Positions 33,461 through 43,488 are shown, counted from the first letter of the stretch. The stretch is 64,000 nt of DNA from Blautia sp. An249 (GCF_002159835.1 NZ_NFJL01000004.1:144313-208312), one strand, 5' to 3'. Notes: generated by a model from the sequence alone, not told the origin. Numbers and translations: made by a program.

Positions 33461-34048
33461 TTATCTCCCCGCAAGTTCCAGAATCATCTGGATGCATTTT
33501 TCATATCCCAGTTCACTGCTGTTTAGACACAGGGTATAATTCCCCGCATATCCCCATTCCTCATCCGTGTAATATTTATAGTGAATGCTTCTCTTTTTGT
33601 CTGTGGATTTCATACGTTTCTGAGCTTCCGCCTCAGACAGGTGATACAGCTCCATAATCCTCTTTACTTTCTGGCTCCAGTTCCCGCTGATGAACACATG
33701 AAGGCCGTCGTCCCATTCCCTCAGAATATGATCTGCGCACCTTCCCACGATTACACAGGGGCCCTTTTCTGCTGCTTCGATAATTATCTTTCTCTGTACC
33801 GAATACATGTAGTCTTCCAATGACTGTCCGGTAGCATTTCTTCCCACAAATGCATAGCTCAGAATACTTTTCGTGGGAGAATACTCCCCCTTTTCTTCTA
33901 CAAATCTGGGAGAAAATCCGGTCTCTTCCGCTACTTTTGCAATTATCTCCTTATCGTAGAACTCCATCCCGGCGCGTCTGGCAATCTCCTCTCCGATATA
34001 CCTTCCTCCGCTTCCGAACTCTCTGCTGATAGTAATAATTTTCTTCAT
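33461..34048 (-). CDS. Cytidylate kinase-like family protein
   Basis: P-loop nucleotide kinase-like protein of 195 residues, starting MKKIITISREFGSGGRYIGEEIA, the Walker A variant of the Cmk-like family (PF13189). Other features are FYDKEIIAKVAEETG and VIVGRCADHIL. The ATG at 34048 is preferred to a longer frame overlapping the MATE remnant. These proteins are common in Firmicutes; whether they phosphorylate CMP is unclear. It sits directly downstream of a broken MATE gene. Confidence 0.85.
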   Translation of the reverse strand: MKKIITISREFGSGGRYIGEEIARRAGMEFYDKEIIAKVAEETGFSPRFVEEKGEYSPTKSILSYAFVGRNATGQSLEDYMYSVQRKIIIEAAEKGPCVIVGRCADHILREWDDGLHVFISGNWSQKVKRIMELYHLSEAEAQKRMKSTDKKRSIHYKYYTDEEWGYAGNYTLCLNSSELGYEKCIQMILELAGR

Positions 34049-34050
34049 AG

Positions 34051-34711
34051 TCACCCCTCCAATCCTTGAATTTTCTTCCTTTGAATCCGTTTCATTAAAA
34101 CACAGGCAATGACTGCGGTTGCCGCTTCTGTAACAGGGAAGGTCCACCATACAAGCCAGACTTTTTCCGATGATGCAGCAGCGATTTCAGCCAGTCCCCA
34201 GGCTACCTTATAAAACAGTCCGTAAGCAGTAACTGCCGTCTCTCCAATGGTTCCCAGAATCAGATTCAGCCCGTAAGTCATCACCGACATCAGCGCCTGG
34301 GCAATAATTGCCGGCAGTCCAATGGCGTAGATTCCTCCTACAATTTTCCCTTCTGGTTTTATATAGGAAATCCTGTTTTTTATTTCTTTATTATACCGTA
34401 AATGAAAGAGAAATGCCAGCGCCATAGACACAATCTGACCGATGACTGTAGCATAGGCAGCGCCTTTTACCCCCATCTCGGGGAATCCCAGATACCCGTA
34501 AATAAAGATCGGATCCAGGATCACATTGGTAAGCGCTCCTGCAATCTGTGCAATTGTTGAATTTTTCCCTCATGTTAGATACAAACGCACTGTCCACAAT
34601 GTTATAAACTGCCTGCAGTACCATAGACAGAATCATGGGAATTCCCATGGTAAGCATTAACTTATTTACCTTCGTTGTTCCCATTTTACTCATAGATTCC
34701 TGTGTTTTCAT
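34051..34711 (-). pseudogene. Decayed MATE efflux gene with internal deletions
   Basis: The first 47 residues (MKTQESMSKMGTTKVNKLMLTMGIP..., VYNIVDSAFVSNM) are a normal MATE N-terminus. The frame is then lost near 34560 and resumes in another frame as [24 protein letters not shown], so about 100 residues are missing. A second deletion follows GLFYK, joining straight to a C-terminal tail ending in [10 protein letters not shown]. In total about 660 bp remain of roughly 1350. A working transporter is not possible. Confidence 0.85.
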
Positions 34712-34767
34712 TTTGACCTCCCTAAATTAACTTATAATCTGGAGACTTTAGGAAAGCTGCCACAACC

Positions 34768-34806
34768 AAAAAAAGATGCGTAAACCCTCATCTGGATTTA
34801 CGCATC
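34768..34806 (-). terminator. Terminator of the pentitol operon
   Basis: Arms GATGCGTAAA (34775-34784) and TTTACGCATC (34797-34806); on the minus strand followed by seven T. It lies 37 bp after the phosphatase stop. Confidence 0.85.
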
Positions 34807-34842
34807 TCGCTACTCGATAAAATAAAATTATCAGATTTGAAT

Positions 34843-35484
34843 TTAATTGTCAAGTCTTTGCCGTTCCTGAAAATTTCCTGTAATATCCAGGGCTTCTTCT
34901 GCTAAAGTAAATTCTCCTTCCCGGCATATTACCACTGTCACACAGCAGTTTTTCTGCTCTTTTCCATCCCAGAATCTGGCCGGCGGCCAGTGATTTACTG
35001 TACAGATCATCCCCCGGATAAGAGCTCCGTGGGCTGCGATTAAAACATAGTCCTGCTCCTTTTCCAGAGGGAGGATCTGTTCCTTAAGGAAGCTGCGGCA
35101 CCGCCTGAGTAATGCAGAGATGGACTCTCCTCCTTCAGACGGGAGGTACTTTCCGGGCGCATGGAAATAAGAATACAGATTCAAATCCGGCCGGCCATGA
35201 ATCAGAGGGAGGGACTGTCCCTCGTCTTCCCCATAAGAAATTTCTTTCAATCGGTCGTCTTCATATAAAGGGCATTCTCTACCTTTCAGCAGAATTTCAG
35301 CCGTTTCTCTTGCCCGCAGCATTGGGCTTGTAAAAGCCGTCTTAAAGGGAATCGGGGACAGACAGCGGGCTGCCGCCTGTGCCTGTCGGCGGCCCTGTTC
35401 GTTAAGAGGATTATCTGCCTGACCTTGTATCCTGCCTTCTTTATTCCATTTCGTTTCCCCGTGTCTGACAAAATACAGTCTCAT
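34843..35484 (-). CDS. Histidine phosphatase family protein
   Basis: Phosphoglycerate-mutase-like phosphatase of 213 residues with the RHGETKWN motif (phospho-His9 region), SPMLRARETAEIL, the catalytic Glu region GEDEGQSL and the second His in LIAAHGALIRG. Last gene of the polyol operon, 3 bp after the permease gene. It probably dephosphorylates a sugar phosphate that accumulates or acts as a general phosphatase; the substrate is inferred only by context. Confidence 0.88.
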   Translation of the reverse strand: MRLYFVRHGETKWNKEGRIQGQADNPLNEQGRRQAQAAARCLSPIPFKTAFTSPMLRARETAEILLKGRECPLYEDDRLKEISYGEDEGQSLPLIHGRPDLNLYSYFHAPGKYLPSEGGESISALLRRCRSFLKEQILPLEKEQDYVLIAAHGALIRGMICTVNHWPPARFWDGKEQKNCCVTVVICREGEFTLAEEALDITGNFQERQRLDN

Positions 35485-35487
35485 TTC

Positions 35488-36471
35488 TTATTTCCTGAAG
35501 AAAATCCGTTTCATTTTTTCTTTAATTACCGGATTGTCTTTGATGGCGTCAATAAATACGGCAATCAGCACAACGGCGCCTGTTACAATAGTTTCCCAGT
35601 AGGAAGAAATCCGCAGGAGGGTAATACAGGTACTGATTACACTGCTTAACAGACCACCGATGATGGTGCCTACTACGCTTCCTACACCTCCTGCCATGGA
35701 CGTTCCGCCCAGCACGGCTGCCGTAATGGAATCCATCTGCCAGCTCTCGCCGATGCTGGCCTGGAAGGAAGCCAGTTTACAGGCCATTAACACGCCTGCA
35801 ATGGCAGAGAGGAAACCGCTCAGGCAGTAAACCAGCATTTCGATTCTTTCTGTGGGGATACCCACGATTTTCGCACAGTTTCTGTTTCCGCCCAGGGCGT
35901 AGATATAGCGTCCCACTTTCGTTTTTTTCAGCATAATGGTAAGCAGGATACAGATCACTGCCATAATAATTACAATATTGGGAAGGAAGCCGCCGATTAC
36001 TCCATTTGCCAGGGTTTCTGCGGATTCGGCCATCCCTGTAATGGGCATGCCTTTTGTGATAACATATACAATGCCTTTATAAATTTCCATGGTTGCCAGA
36101 GTTACAATAAAGGGCGTCATCTTAAAATAAGCAATGAAAAATCCGTTTACAGCGCCCAGACCGATTCCTATCAGGCTGGAAAGAACAATGGCCAGGTAGG
36201 GATTGATTCCATAGTTCACCATGAAAATCGCTCCGAACATCCCGCAGACCGATCCGATAGTTGCTACAGACAGGTCAATGCCGCCCGTCAGCAGGACAAT
36301 GGTCTGCCCGAATCCTACAATGATGACGAAGGCTGCCGCCCTGGTCAGGGTACTCATGTTGTAAGCGGTAAAAAAGTTACCTGTTGTAATATGTACAATA
36401 ATTCCCACTAATATGGTTACAATTAATACCATACCGGCTGTAGATTTAAAGAATTTCGTTACTTTATTCAT
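35488..36471 (-). CDS. Monosaccharide ABC transporter permease (RbsC type)
   Basis: Permease of 327 residues with 8-10 hydrophobic segments and the CUT2 features LLTGGIDLSVATIGSVCGM, KTKVGRYIYALGGNRNCAKIVGI and the AAVLGGTSMAGGVGSVVGTIIGG stretch. It lies 19 bp after the ATPase gene in the operon with kinase, transketolase and dehydrogenase. It should import the pentitol or related sugar. Confidence 0.93.
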   Translation of the reverse strand: MNKVTKFFKSTAGMVLIVTILVGIIVHITTGNFFTAYNMSTLTRAAAFVIIVGFGQTIVLLTGGIDLSVATIGSVCGMFGAIFMVNYGINPYLAIVLSSLIGIGLGAVNGFFIAYFKMTPFIVTLATMEIYKGIVYVITKGMPITGMAESAETLANGVIGGFLPNIVIIMAVICILLTIMLKKTKVGRYIYALGGNRNCAKIVGIPTERIEMLVYCLSGFLSAIAGVLMACKLASFQASIGESWQMDSITAAVLGGTSMAGGVGSVVGTIIGGLLSSVISTCITLLRISSYWETIVTGAVVLIAVFIDAIKDNPVIKEKMKRIFFRK

Positions 36472-36490
36472 TTTTGTAAAAACCTCCTCA

Positions 36491-37987
36491 TCACTGAAAT
36501 GCCACTTTCAATACATCTTCCTGGGTAACAAGATCAACATCATCAAGATAACCGCTGATCCTGCCCCGATGAACGACCATGATTCTGTCCGCCAGCGCCA
36601 GCACTTCTTCCATTTCAGAGGAAATTACAACAACAGATACGCCATTGTCCGCCAGTTCTCTGATTAACTGATGAATCTCGCCTTTTGCATTTACGTCAAT
36701 ACCCCGTGTAGGCTCATCCAGAATCAGCATTTTAATTCCCTTTGCCATCCAGCGGGCTACAATTACTTTCTGCTGATTACCGCCGGAAAGATTTTTAATT
36801 AATGTCTCCCGGGAAGCTGTTTTTATTTTAAAGGATTTGATATATTCTTCTGTAAGATCCGCCGCCTGTTTCCAGTCAATGAGGCCGTGTTTCTTCAGTT
36901 TATCATAAGAGGGCAGCAGCATGTTTTCCATCACAGACATACTGGGCGTTATGCCGTCGTGCCTTCTCTCCTCTGAAACATACCCCATTCCCTGGTTAAT
37001 AGCATCAATGGGAGATTTAATAGGTACTTCTTTTCCTTCAATCAGAATTTTGCCGCCCGGCTCTTTTTCCGTAATACCGAAAACACATTTGAAAATTTCT
37101 GTTCTGCCTGCGCCTACCAGCCCTGCCACACAGAGGATCTCCCCTTTGCGTATCCGGAAATTCACATCTTCAAATTCCCCTTTTCTGGTCAGGTGCTGTG
37201 CTTCCAGAAAGACTTCTTCCGATACCTGTCTTTTGACCCTCTGGGTCTTCTTTACTTCTTTTCCTGCCATCAGATTAATCATCTGATCCTTAGTAATCTC
37301 TGAAACCGGGACCTCCTTTACCAGACATCCGTCTTTCATAATCGTGATTCGGTCACACTGTTCCATAATTTCGTCCAGGTGGTGGGAAATGAAAACCATT
37401 GCCGTGCCGCCTTTTTTCAGCTCCTGCATGGAACGGAACAGGCTCTCTGTCTCCTTGTTGGTCAGAACGGCCGTAGGCTCGTCCAGAATCAGAACCTTCG
37501 GATGATAAGCCAGAGCTCTGGCGATAGATACCAGCTGCTGATAAGCGGCTGAGAGATTTTTCACCGGCTGGCTTACGTCCACTTTTACCTCCAGAATCTG
37601 AAGCAGTCTTTCAGCTTCCTGTTCTGCCAGTTTCCAGTTAATCAGACCTTTCCCCACTTCGTTTCCCAGAAAAATATTTTCTGCCACGCTGGCTTCCGGA
37701 ATCAGATTCAGCTCCTGGGGAACCAGAACAATATTCTTTTTCAGCGCTTCTTTGGGAGAGGAAAACCGAATCGGTTTTCCCTCCATATATACTTCTCCGC
37801 TGTCACAGTAAAACTGCCCGGTCAGAACATTCATCAGCGTACTTTTCCCAGCTCCGTTTTCACCGATCAGAGCGTGAATCTCACCCTTTCTCAGCTTCAG
37901 GGAAACTCTGTCAAGAGCCTTTGTCCCAGGGAAGGTTTTCACAATGTCCCTCATTTCTATTACATATTCATTCTCGCTACTGTGCAT
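36491..37987 (-). CDS. Monosaccharide ABC transporter ATPase (RbsA type)
   Basis: Duplicated ABC ATPase of 498 residues typical of CUT2 importers. First half: IGENGAGKSTLMNVLTG (Walker A), SAAYQQLVSIARAL and LILDEPTAVLT. Second half: VAGLVGAGRTEIF, LSGGNQQKVIVARWMA and LILDEPTRGID, with the degenerate second Walker A usual for RbsA. The start at 37987 is chosen because GGAG is 9 bases before it; it overlaps the end of the binding-protein gene by 11 bp. Confidence 0.93.
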   Translation of the reverse strand: MHSSENEYVIEMRDIVKTFPGTKALDRVSLKLRKGEIHALIGENGAGKSTLMNVLTGQFYCDSGEVYMEGKPIRFSSPKEALKKNIVLVPQELNLIPEASVAENIFLGNEVGKGLINWKLAEQEAERLLQILEVKVDVSQPVKNLSAAYQQLVSIARALAYHPKVLILDEPTAVLTNKETESLFRSMQELKKGGTAMVFISHHLDEIMEQCDRITIMKDGCLVKEVPVSEITKDQMINLMAGKEVKKTQRVKRQVSEEVFLEAQHLTRKGEFEDVNFRIRKGEILCVAGLVGAGRTEIFKCVFGITEKEPGGKILIEGKEVPIKSPIDAINQGMGYVSEERRHDGITPSMSVMENMLLPSYDKLKKHGLIDWKQAADLTEEYIKSFKIKTASRETLIKNLSGGNQQKVIVARWMAKGIKMLILDEPTRGIDVNAKGEIHQLIRELADNGVSVVVISSEMEEVLALADRIMVVHRGRISGYLDDVDLVTQEDVLKVAFQ

Positions 37988-39080
37988 TCCCTTCATCTCC
38001 ATATAACATCTCAATGTATTTATCTGCATCATCTGCAAAAACAGATGTGGAGCCTACATTTGTGGATTCCTCTACGGTTTCCCCGTCGATTGTCATAACT
38101 GCATCATAGATTAATTTGTATCCCATGTCGTAGCAGTTCTGCACCTGAGCCACATATAAAGTACCGTCCTTTAAGTATTCCAGAGTTCTTAAGTCATGAT
38201 CCATGCCGCCGATTACAATGTCGCCTGATTTTCCTGCGTCCTTGACTGCCTGGCAGGCGCCTACCGGATTAGACATATTGTTGCAGAGGATTCCGCCTAA
38301 GTCCGGATATGCCTGGAGCCAGGATTCGGTGATGCTGATAGCCTTTTCCACGGAGTCATCGTCACGCTGTTCATCCACTATTTCAATGTCCGGATATTGG
38401 GCGATGGTATCTTTAAATCCTTCCAGACGTTCCTCGTGGGAAGCGGCTCCCATGGTTCCGGAAAGAATGGCGATCTGACCTTTTCCGCCCATCTTTTCAC
38501 ACACAGCTTCTGCAAGAGCGCATCCGTCATTATAATTATCTGTATTGCCTACGAAAAAGGCTCTGTCGCTGTCTTCCACATCGGAGCTGGCGAAGGTTGC
38601 CACCGGCACCCCTGCGGATACAGCTTCATTAATCGCCTTTGCAGTTGTCTCCGGCTGGTTTACATCTACAGCAATCAAATCATAGCCCTGGCCCACAGCA
38701 GTTTCAATGGAGTTTACCTGGTCAACTGCATCCGGCTGTGCCGGTCCGTACCATTCGTAGTCAATGGTAACGCCTTTTTCTTCCATATCGGCTACTGCCG
38801 CATCCACACCGCTTTTTATGGCGTCATACCAGCTATGGATGTTTTTGTATGTACAGTAAATCTTATAGCTGTCTTTTTTTGGCTCATAACTGGTATCAAA
38901 ACCGGCGTCTGCCAGATCCGTTTTTCCTGTGGCGCTGTCCCCTGCCTTGGCTGTGGTTGCAGACTCTGTGCCGGACTGCGCATCGGAACCTTCGGTATCG
39001 CCGGAACCGCCGCAGCCTGCCAGTACGGAAACTGCAAGAATTGCTGATAAAGCTGCTGTGATAAATCTTTTCTTAAACAT
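37977..39080 (-). CDS. Monosaccharide-binding lipoprotein (RbsB type)
   Basis: Extracellular sugar receptor of 367 residues from the ATG at 39080 (GGGAGG 8 bases upstream). Signal peptide MFKKRFITAALSAILAVSV with lipobox LAGCGGSG. The periplasmic-binding type I fold is seen in QGYDLIAVDVNQPETTAKAINEAVSAGVPVATF and GGILCNNMSNPVGACQAVKDAG. The ligand is probably a pentitol or similar polyol, judged from the catabolic genes beside it. Confidence 0.92.
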   Translation of the reverse strand: MFKKRFITAALSAILAVSVLAGCGGSGDTEGSDAQSGTESATTAKAGDSATGKTDLADAGFDTSYEPKKDSYKIYCTYKNIHSWYDAIKSGVDAAVADMEEKGVTIDYEWYGPAQPDAVDQVNSIETAVGQGYDLIAVDVNQPETTAKAINEAVSAGVPVATFASSDVEDSDRAFFVGNTDNYNDGCALAEAVCEKMGGKGQIAILSGTMGAASHEERLEGFKDTIAQYPDIEIVDEQRDDDSVEKAISITESWLQAYPDLGGILCNNMSNPVGACQAVKDAGKSGDIVIGGMDHDLRTLEYLKDGTLYVAQVQNCYDMGYKLIYDAVMTIDGETVEESTNVGSTSVFADDADKYIEMLYGDEGNAQ

Positions 39081-39135
39081 CTGTTTTCCTCCCAATCCTA
39101 AATTCTGTTTTCTGCCCCATCTAAGATGGTTTTCC

Positions 39136-40179
39136 TTACATCTTGATCACTGCTTTAATAATTTCATCTTTATGATTCATGCTGTCTTCCAGAGCCTGGA
39201 TGCAGTCTTTAAAATCAAACACATGAGATACAATTTTCTTTAAAGGAATCATTCCGGTCTCTACGGCTTTGATCGCTTTCGGCCACAGGTTTCTGTAACG
39301 GTATACGGAATAGATGGTTCCTTCCATGGCGTTTAATGTGGCGATGTCAAGCTCCAGCACAGGTTCCGGGGAAACACCCACCAAGGTTACTTTACCTGCC
39401 CTCTTAATTAAACGACAGCTCTGCAGCGTTGTAATTCTGTTTCCGGCACATTCGTATACCTGATCGGCGCCTCCTCCCGGAAGGGTCTTAGCAAACTCTT
39501 CAATGCTTTCTCTTGTACTGTTAAAGACTCTGGTTGCTCCTACTTCCATAGCTTTTTCCAGCCGTTTATCCAATACATCAGCCACATAGATTTCGCTGAC
39601 CCCTCTTGCCTTCAGGCTCATAATGGTGCACAGCCCGATGCATCCGCTGCCCAGTACAATCGCAGTCTCTCCCACTTTTGCATTTGACAGTTCTGTTGCA
39701 TGAAGTCCTACACTTAAAGGTTCAATCAGTCCGCCTTCCATGGTTCCCACATTCTCCGGCAGTTTATAGCACATACTGGCATCATGTACGCAGTAGTCAG
39801 CAAATACGCCGTCTCTCTCCCCTGGAATGGCAAGCATTTTAATATTCTGACACAGATTATAATGTCCGCTGCGGCAGTCCGGACAGGTTCCGCATGGTAC
39901 CGCAGGTTCGATGGATACCTTGTCTCCTATCTCAAATCCTTCTACCCCTTCTCCGATGTCCGTTACCACGCCCCCGGGTTCATGGCCCAGGGCAAGAGGA
40001 CCGTCCAGTTCCCAGTTAGCCAGTCTTCCTTCCTGATAGAAATGAAGGTCAGAACCGCAGACACCTACATATTCCAGTTTAATCTGAAGTTCTCCTTTTC
40101 CCGGCTGAGGGATCTCACGCTCTGTCCATTCCAGTTTCTGCTTGCCCGTCAATACACATACTTTCATTTTACCCTGCAT
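39136..40179 (-). CDS. Zinc-dependent polyol dehydrogenase (sorbitol/xylitol dehydrogenase-like)
   Basis: Medium-chain dehydrogenase of 347 residues. Catalytic zinc region CGSDLHFYQEG and GHEPGGVV; structural zinc cysteines in CGTCPDCRSGHYNLC; Rossmann motif AIVLGSGCIGLCTIMSLKARG followed by an Asp (VADVLD) that favours NAD. Such enzymes oxidise polyols to ketoses. It lies between transporter and transketolase genes, so it likely makes a ketopentose for the FGGY kinase. AGGAGG precedes the ATG at 40179. Confidence 0.92.
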   Translation of the reverse strand: MQGKMKVCVLTGKQKLEWTEREIPQPGKGELQIKLEYVGVCGSDLHFYQEGRLANWELDGPLALGHEPGGVVTDIGEGVEGFEIGDKVSIEPAVPCGTCPDCRSGHYNLCQNIKMLAIPGERDGVFADYCVHDASMCYKLPENVGTMEGGLIEPLSVGLHATELSNAKVGETAIVLGSGCIGLCTIMSLKARGVSEIYVADVLDKRLEKAMEVGATRVFNSTRESIEEFAKTLPGGGADQVYECAGNRITTLQSCRLIKRAGKVTLVGVSPEPVLELDIATLNAMEGTIYSVYRYRNLWPKAIKAVETGMIPLKKIVSHVFDFKDCIQALEDSMNHKDEIIKAVIKM

Positions 40180-40200
40180 CTTAAATACCTCCTGTTTTCC

Positions 40201-41142
40201 TTAATAAGCCTTTCTGGCAATTAATTTTTTCACCTGTTCTGCAATTCCCGGAACATCCATGTGATAGTAAGCAAAAACTTCACTGTCTGTTCCGTTGGGA
40301 ACGTCTTCATCGGGTATTCCCAGAATCTTCATGGGAACCGCCTGATTTTCACTGACTACCTCGGCCACACTTCCCCCCAGGCCGCCGTATTCACTGTGTT
40401 CTTCTAATGTAAGGATACATCCGCATTCCTTCGCCGCCTCCAGAACCGCTTCCTGATCCAACGGCTTGATAGTGTGCATATCGTATACCCTCACATGGAT
40501 TCCTTCCTCTTCCAGCGCTTTTGCCGCTTCCAGAGCTCTCCATACCAACTGTCCGCAGGCAATAATGGCTGCGTCTTTTCCTTCATACCATTTTACAGCT
40601 TTTCCGATTTCCACCTTTGTTTCTTTTTCATAAATCACCGGTACAGCTCCTCTTCCGGTACGGATATAAGCCGGAGTGTCGATCTTCAGCATTTCCTCCA
40701 CAAGGCCTCTCATCTGATTAGCGTCTGACGGAATCTCCACAATCATTCCCGGAATGGCTCTCATCAGAGCTATATCCTGCAGGGAATGATGGGTAGCTCC
40801 CAGAGCTCCATAGCTGAGCCCTCCGCTGATTCCCACAATCTTAACATTATTATGGGAATAAGCCATATCCACTTTCACCTGTTCTGCAGAGCGCATACTA
40901 TAAAAGCTGGCAGGCCCGATGGCGTATACCTTCTTTCCCATACTGGCCATTCCTGCTGATACGGTCACTGCATTCTGCTCCGCAATTCCCATCTCCACAA
41001 ACTGCTCCGGCAGTTCGGTCGGATAGCTTCCTAAAGACGCGGAACCCCGGGAATCTGTACAAACCACAACAATATCTTTATCCTTTTTCGCTTCTTCCAG
41101 GATTTTCTCTGAAAAAGCGCCTCTGCATGTTTCTTTCTCCAT
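40201..41142 (-). CDS. Transketolase, C-terminal subunit
   Basis: Split transketolase: this 313-residue subunit holds the pyrimidine-binding domain (FVEMGIAEQNAVTVSAGMASMG) and the C-terminal domain (IKPLDQEAVLEAAKECGCILTLEEHSEYGGLGGSVAEV). It starts at the base where the N-terminal subunit ends. With its partner it moves two-carbon units between sugar phosphates and feeds pentose phosphate into glycolysis. Confidence 0.93.
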   Translation of the reverse strand: MEKETCRGAFSEKILEEAKKDKDIVVVCTDSRGSASLGSYPTELPEQFVEMGIAEQNAVTVSAGMASMGKKVYAIGPASFYSMRSAEQVKVDMAYSHNNVKIVGISGGLSYGALGATHHSLQDIALMRAIPGMIVEIPSDANQMRGLVEEMLKIDTPAYIRTGRGAVPVIYEKETKVEIGKAVKWYEGKDAAIIACGQLVWRALEAAKALEEEGIHVRVYDMHTIKPLDQEAVLEAAKECGCILTLEEHSEYGGLGGSVAEVVSENQAVPMKILGIPDEDVPNGTDSEVFAYYHMDVPGIAEQVKKLIARKAY

Positions 41143-41975
41143 TATCTCAACTCCTCCCGATATTGCTTCATTGCTGTTTCCATTGCTTCTACCTGTTCCT
41201 TCGTAGGCACTTTATGGTGCCATCCGGCCTGATTCTCTGCACATGCAAGCCCTTTTCCTTTGGTAGTGTTAGCAATGATGCAGACCGGAGTTTTCTCCTC
41301 AACCGTATCAAGGGCTTCAAATATTTCATCATAATTATGGCCGTCTATTACAAGGGTTTTAAATCCGAATGCCTCCGTCTTTTCTTTCAGATTTTCCAGA
41401 GGCATTACATCCTCTGTGTCGCCGCTGATCTGAAGATGATTTCTGTCAATAATCCAGGTCAGATGGTTCAGATGAAACTTGGATGCCGCCATCGCCGCTT
41501 CCCAGTTGCTTCCTTCTGCCAGCTCTCCGTCTCCGGTAAGGACAAATACCCGGTTGTCTTTCCCGTTCTTTTTCAGCGCCAGCGCCATTCCTGCCGCCAG
41601 ACCCAGTCCGTGGCCCAGAGAACCTGTATTGGCTTCCACTCCTTTAATTTTTTTATTGGGATGTCCTCCCAGTTTTGCCCCGAATGTTCCGAACTGGTCT
41701 AATTCTTCCTGGCTGACATAGCCGTACTCAGACAGAACAATATAATAGGCTTCTGCGGCATGTCCTTTACTTAAAATAAAATGATCTCTCTGGGTCCAGT
41801 CCGGATTTTGCGGATCGTGCTTCATGTAGTCAAAAACAGAAACTAAAATATCAGCCTCTGATAAATCTCCCCCAATGTGTCCCCCTTTTCCGTTGTAAAT
41901 CAACTCCACGGTTTTTGTCCGTACATCTGCCGCCTGAAGCATAAGCTGTTTTTTATGCTCTTGTGTAAGTTTCAT
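41142..41975 (-). CDS. Transketolase, N-terminal subunit
   Basis: The 277-residue diphosphate-binding subunit. The thiamine-diphosphate motif starts at VLTGDGELAEGSNWEAAMAA and includes N-terminal GKGGHIGGDLSEADILV and SLGHGLGLAAGMA. The ATG at 41975 follows AAGGAGGAGG, better than the frame's first ATG. It needs the cofactor made by pathways such as the thiamine salvage operon at 2107-5030. It follows the kinase gene in the operon. Confidence 0.93.
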   Translation of the reverse strand: MKLTQEHKKQLMLQAADVRTKTVELIYNGKGGHIGGDLSEADILVSVFDYMKHDPQNPDWTQRDHFILSKGHAAEAYYIVLSEYGYVSQEELDQFGTFGAKLGGHPNKKIKGVEANTGSLGHGLGLAAGMALALKKNGKDNRVFVLTGDGELAEGSNWEAAMAASKFHLNHLTWIIDRNHLQISGDTEDVMPLENLKEKTEAFGFKTLVIDGHNYDEIFEALDTVEEKTPVCIIANTTKGKGLACAENQAGWHHKVPTKEQVEAMETAMKQYREELR

Positions 41976-42003
41976 AGAAACCTCCTCCTTCATTTGTTGC
42001 ATT

Positions 42004-43488
42004 TTACTTTAATAACATTTCAACGGCTGTTTTCCATCCGTCTTTTTTCTCTTCTCTCATCTTTGCCTCCATCCCTGGGGTAAAGCGCTGATAAGAAATG
42101 GACTGATAAATTTCATTTTCGTCGTAAACCCCTGCAGAAATTCCAGCCAGATAGGATGCGCCGATTACGGAAAGCTCTTCTGCATCCGGAATCTTAATTC
42201 CGGCCTCTGATATGTCACTCTGAAACTGCATCAGATAGGCATTTCTGGTGGGACCTCCGTCCACACACAGTTCTTCTATTGTCAGTCCCGTATCTTTTCT
42301 CATAGCGTCCACCACATCGTTAATCTGATAGGCGATGCAGTCGCAGGCTGCTTTTACCAGTTCTTTTTTCCCGGTGGAACGATTCATTCCCACAATCATG
42401 GCTCTGGCTTCGTTGTTCCACCAGGGCGCTCCCAGTCCGGAAAATGCCGGGACAATATAAGTCTGATCCTGACTGTTTGCCTCCAGGGCAAGGGCCTCTG
42501 TTTCCTTCGCCGAAGCAATGATTCCTATTTCGTCCTTCAGCCAGGAAATCACAGCTCCTGTATAATTGATATTTCCTTCCAGTACATAAGAAACCCGGCC
42601 TTTTACCTTCCATGCCAGAGAGGTAGACAAACCGTGACGGCTGGCAATCTGCTGGCCGCCCGTATTTAACATCACAGAGGATCCGGTTCCGTAAGTGGCT
42701 TTGATGTTTCCCTCCCCGCGGCAGTTATGACCGAACAGAGCTCCGTGGGAGTCTCCCAGGACTCCGCAGATGGGAATGGGCTTTTCCAGAAATCCTTCCA
42801 AATCCGTTTCCCCAAATATTCCGTCCGAATCTGTCACCTCTGCCAGAGCGTCCGCCGGAACCCGGAAATATTTTAAAAGCTCTTCATCCCAGCAAAGATT
42901 CTCCAAATGAAATAACTGGGTTCTGCTGGCATTGGAATAGTCTGTCCGAAAGGACCTTCCCCCGGTCAGTTTATAAATCAGCCAACTGTCAATGGTTCCC
43001 AAAGCAAGTCTGTGCTGCTGCGCCTTTTCTCTGGCTTCGGAAATATTCTCCATAAACCAGGTCATCTTCGACGCCGGATAGTAGGGAGATAATTTCAGTC
43101 CCGTCTTTTTGTATATCTCCTCTTCACAGCCATATTTCTGCTGAATTTCCCTGCAAATCTCCTTCGCCCGGTTGCACTGCCAGACAATGGCGTCAGCGAG
43201 AGGTTCCCCCGTCTCTTTATCCCACGCCACGGTGGTTTCCCTTTGGTTGGTAATTCCCATACAGCAAATCTCCGAAGAAGAGATCCCAGCCTTCTCAATC
43301 ACCTTCCTGCAGGCCTGAACCACATTCCTGTAAATTTCCGAAGGGTTATGAGAAACCCACCCCCGATGATCCACTATCTGCTCATGGGGCAAATCATATC
43401 TGGCTAATAAAAAACCTTTTGGATCAAAAAGGACTGCTTTCGTTCCCTGTGTGCTCTGATCCACCCCTAACACATAAAATGTTTTCAT
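42004..43488 (-). CDS. FGGY-family carbohydrate kinase
   Basis: Sugar kinase of 494 residues. N-terminal VLGVDQSTQGTKAVLFD phosphate motif, the segment GITNQRETTVAWDKETGEPL that recalls glycerol kinase-like members, ATYGTGSSVMLNTGG and the C-terminal ELCVDGGPTRNAYLMQFQSDI. With the polyol dehydrogenase and transketolase it fits phosphorylation of a ketopentose such as xylulose, although a GlpK-like branch (erythritol- or glycerol-type substrate) cannot be excluded. First gene of the eight-gene operon. ATG at 43488 has only a weak ribosome site. Confidence 0.88.
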   Translation of the reverse strand: MKTFYVLGVDQSTQGTKAVLFDPKGFLLARYDLPHEQIVDHRGWVSHNPSEIYRNVVQACRKVIEKAGISSSEICCMGITNQRETTVAWDKETGEPLADAIVWQCNRAKEICREIQQKYGCEEEIYKKTGLKLSPYYPASKMTWFMENISEAREKAQQHRLALGTIDSWLIYKLTGGRSFRTDYSNASRTQLFHLENLCWDEELLKYFRVPADALAEVTDSDGIFGETDLEGFLEKPIPICGVLGDSHGALFGHNCRGEGNIKATYGTGSSVMLNTGGQQIASRHGLSTSLAWKVKGRVSYVLEGNINYTGAVISWLKDEIGIIASAKETEALALEANSQDQTYIVPAFSGLGAPWWNNEARAMIVGMNRSTGKKELVKAACDCIAYQINDVVDAMRKDTGLTIEELCVDGGPTRNAYLMQFQSDISEAGIKIPDAEELSVIGASYLAGISAGVYDENEIYQSISYQRFTPGMEAKMREEKKDGWKTAVEMLLK

